Positions 6,387 to 6,854 of a stretch of DNA of 6,854 bases are shown here, piece by piece; position 1 is the first letter of the stretch; every line of letters starts with the position of its first letter. A program made the position numbers and the translations under genes. This DNA comes from an uncultured bacterium (GTDB lineage: Bacteria; Pseudomonadota; Gammaproteobacteria; Burkholderiales; Burkholderiaceae_E). The stretch is taken from contig CAIPGD010000180.1 in the NCBI GenBank assembly GCA_903864485.1, positions 1 to 6,854 of the forward strand, read 5' to 3'. The notes under the pieces were generated by a model, which was not told where the DNA came from, searched no databases, and worked only from the letters and a program-made list of their open reading frames with translations.

Positions 6387-6494
6387 CGAATAAGTAATCT
6401 TACATTGTGGACCATGACCACAGACTCGTGGCCCACTCCACTTGGCGCTGCCCCCGAGTCGCTGTCATGATTGTGAAAAATGGAGACAAAACCA
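6387..6494. promoter_or_regulatory. Divergent control region between the DUF2889 and CMD-like genes
   Basis: These 108 bases separate two divergent starts and should hold both promoters. Three short inverted repeats are visible: TAAG-4-CTTA (6391-6402), TGTGG-7-CCACA (6406-6422, with further symmetry inside) and GTGG-1-CCAC (6428-6436). Another CCAC follows at 6438-6441. TAAGAT on the - strand (6397-6402) resembles a -10 box for the DUF2889 gene, but no good -35 is present. Repeated GTGG/CCAC arms would suit a dimeric repressor or activator, though no regulator gene is in the window. Confidence 0.4.
6482..6486 (+). promoter_or_regulatory. Ribosome binding site of the CMD-like gene
   Basis: GGAGA lies eight bases before ATG 6495, a near-ideal Shine-Dalgarno placement. 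It selects this ATG and the frame that gives a signal peptide plus family motifs, over the other open frame crossing this region. Confidence 0.75.
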
Positions 6495-6854
6495 ATGAAG
6501 ACCAACAACGCCCAAAGATGGATCCCGATCGCACTGAATGCCCTGATTGCCTCAGCTCTTTGTTTGTTAGGAGGCCAGGCGCAAAGCCAGCAAATACCGG
6601 ATGGGCGCCGCTTCAAATTGATCCCGCTCGAAGAAATGACGCCCGCCCAACGGGAATTGGCGGAAAGCATTCGATCGGGACCGCGTGCCAACGTCGCGGG
6701 CTCAGCAGCCACGGCGGGATCAACCCCAGGAAGTCCATTTAGCGTCTTTCTGCGCAGTCCTGAAGTCGGCGAGCACTTGCAACGCGTCGGTTCTTACATA
6801 CGGTTCAAGAGTTCGCTTGGATTCAAGCTCAATGAGCTGGCGATCCTGATCACC
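6495..6854 (+). CDS. Carboxymuconolactone decarboxylase (CMD) family protein with signal peptide (partial)
   Basis: The frame is open for 120 codons to the window edge, so the 3' end is missing. Residues 1-29 form a signal sequence: basic start (K2, R8), hydrophobic core WIPIALNALIASALCLLGG, and a cleavage site probably after Gln-Ala at 28-29. The mature part shows a pattern I recognise from CMD/AhpD-like proteins: MTPAQRELAESI, then GSPFSVFLRSPEVGEHLQR, then VGSYIRFKSSLGFKLNELAI and LIT. In this family the pattern precedes the helix with active-site residues, which would lie beyond the edge. Family members act in protocatechuate degradation, as peroxidase partners, or have unknown roles. Cys23 is not in a proper lipobox (Leu precedes it), so a lipoprotein is unlikely. 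The gene diverges from the DUF2889 operon and may share its control region. Confidence 0.8.
   Translation, partial: MKTNNAQRWIPIALNALIASALCLLGGQAQSQQIPDGRRFKLIPLEEMTPAQRELAESIRSGPRANVAGSAATAGSTPGSPFSVFLRSPEVGEHLQRVGSYIRFKSSLGFKLNELAILIT

Noticed and set aside
6407..6742. 111-codon + strand frame overlapping the CMD-like gene
   Set aside because: It is in a different frame from the CMD-like gene, has no family motif and no ribosome binding site, and crosses the likely control region.
1..6854. Mobile element, CRISPR, toxin-antitoxin or defence genes
   Set aside because: No transposase, integrase, regularly spaced direct-repeat array, terminal inverted repeats or known defence motif was seen on either strand. 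All large frames are accounted for by housekeeping or accessory metabolic families.

Overview
The window looks like chromosomal DNA of a GC-rich Pseudomonadota bacterium. Burkholderiales (Comamonadaceae-like) is my best guess, from the style of the TPR/glycine-rich membrane protein, the type II NADH dehydrogenase and the DUF2889 protein. That placement is by recognition of protein families, not by a search. I see no rRNA, tRNA, CRISPR array, insertion sequence or phage gene. Coding density is high, and both window ends cut through genes.

Left part, + strand (1-2545). The last 26 codons of an EamA/DMT-type membrane transporter end at 81. A 113-base spacer carrying 12-base repeats follows. Next comes an exported, membrane-anchored TPR protein with a glycine-rich tail (195-1199). 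It overlaps by four bases (GTGA) a full-length type II NADH:quinone dehydrogenase (1196-2545), so these two genes are probably translationally coupled. A perfect 7-bp inverted repeat covers the stop codons of both this gene and the convergent neighbour.

Middle and right, - strand (6383 down to 2558). Four closely spaced genes read leftward and look like one operon: a DUF2889 protein, a classical short-chain dehydrogenase/reductase (SDR), an exported subtilisin-family (S8) peptidase with a large unrecognised N-terminal domain, and a small four-helix MAPEG-family membrane protein. Gaps are 5, 24 and 17 bases. The four have no obvious shared pathway. The DUF2889 and SDR pair, with the divergent carboxymuconolactone-decarboxylase-like gene, hints at a catabolic (aromatic, terpenoid or steroid type) neighbourhood, but this is inference.

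Far right, + strand (6495-6854). The first 120 codons of a carboxymuconolactone decarboxylase (CMD) family protein run off the window. It has a clear N-terminal signal sequence, which is unusual for a family that is mostly cytoplasmic. The 111 bases between it and the DUF2889 gene form a divergent control region with several short GTGG/CCAC inverted repeats.

No convincing undescribed system is evident. The points most worth a second look are the architecture of the S8 peptidase, the exported CMD-like protein, the coupling of the TPR protein with NDH-2, and the HFQP-coding repeats directly behind the transporter stop codon.
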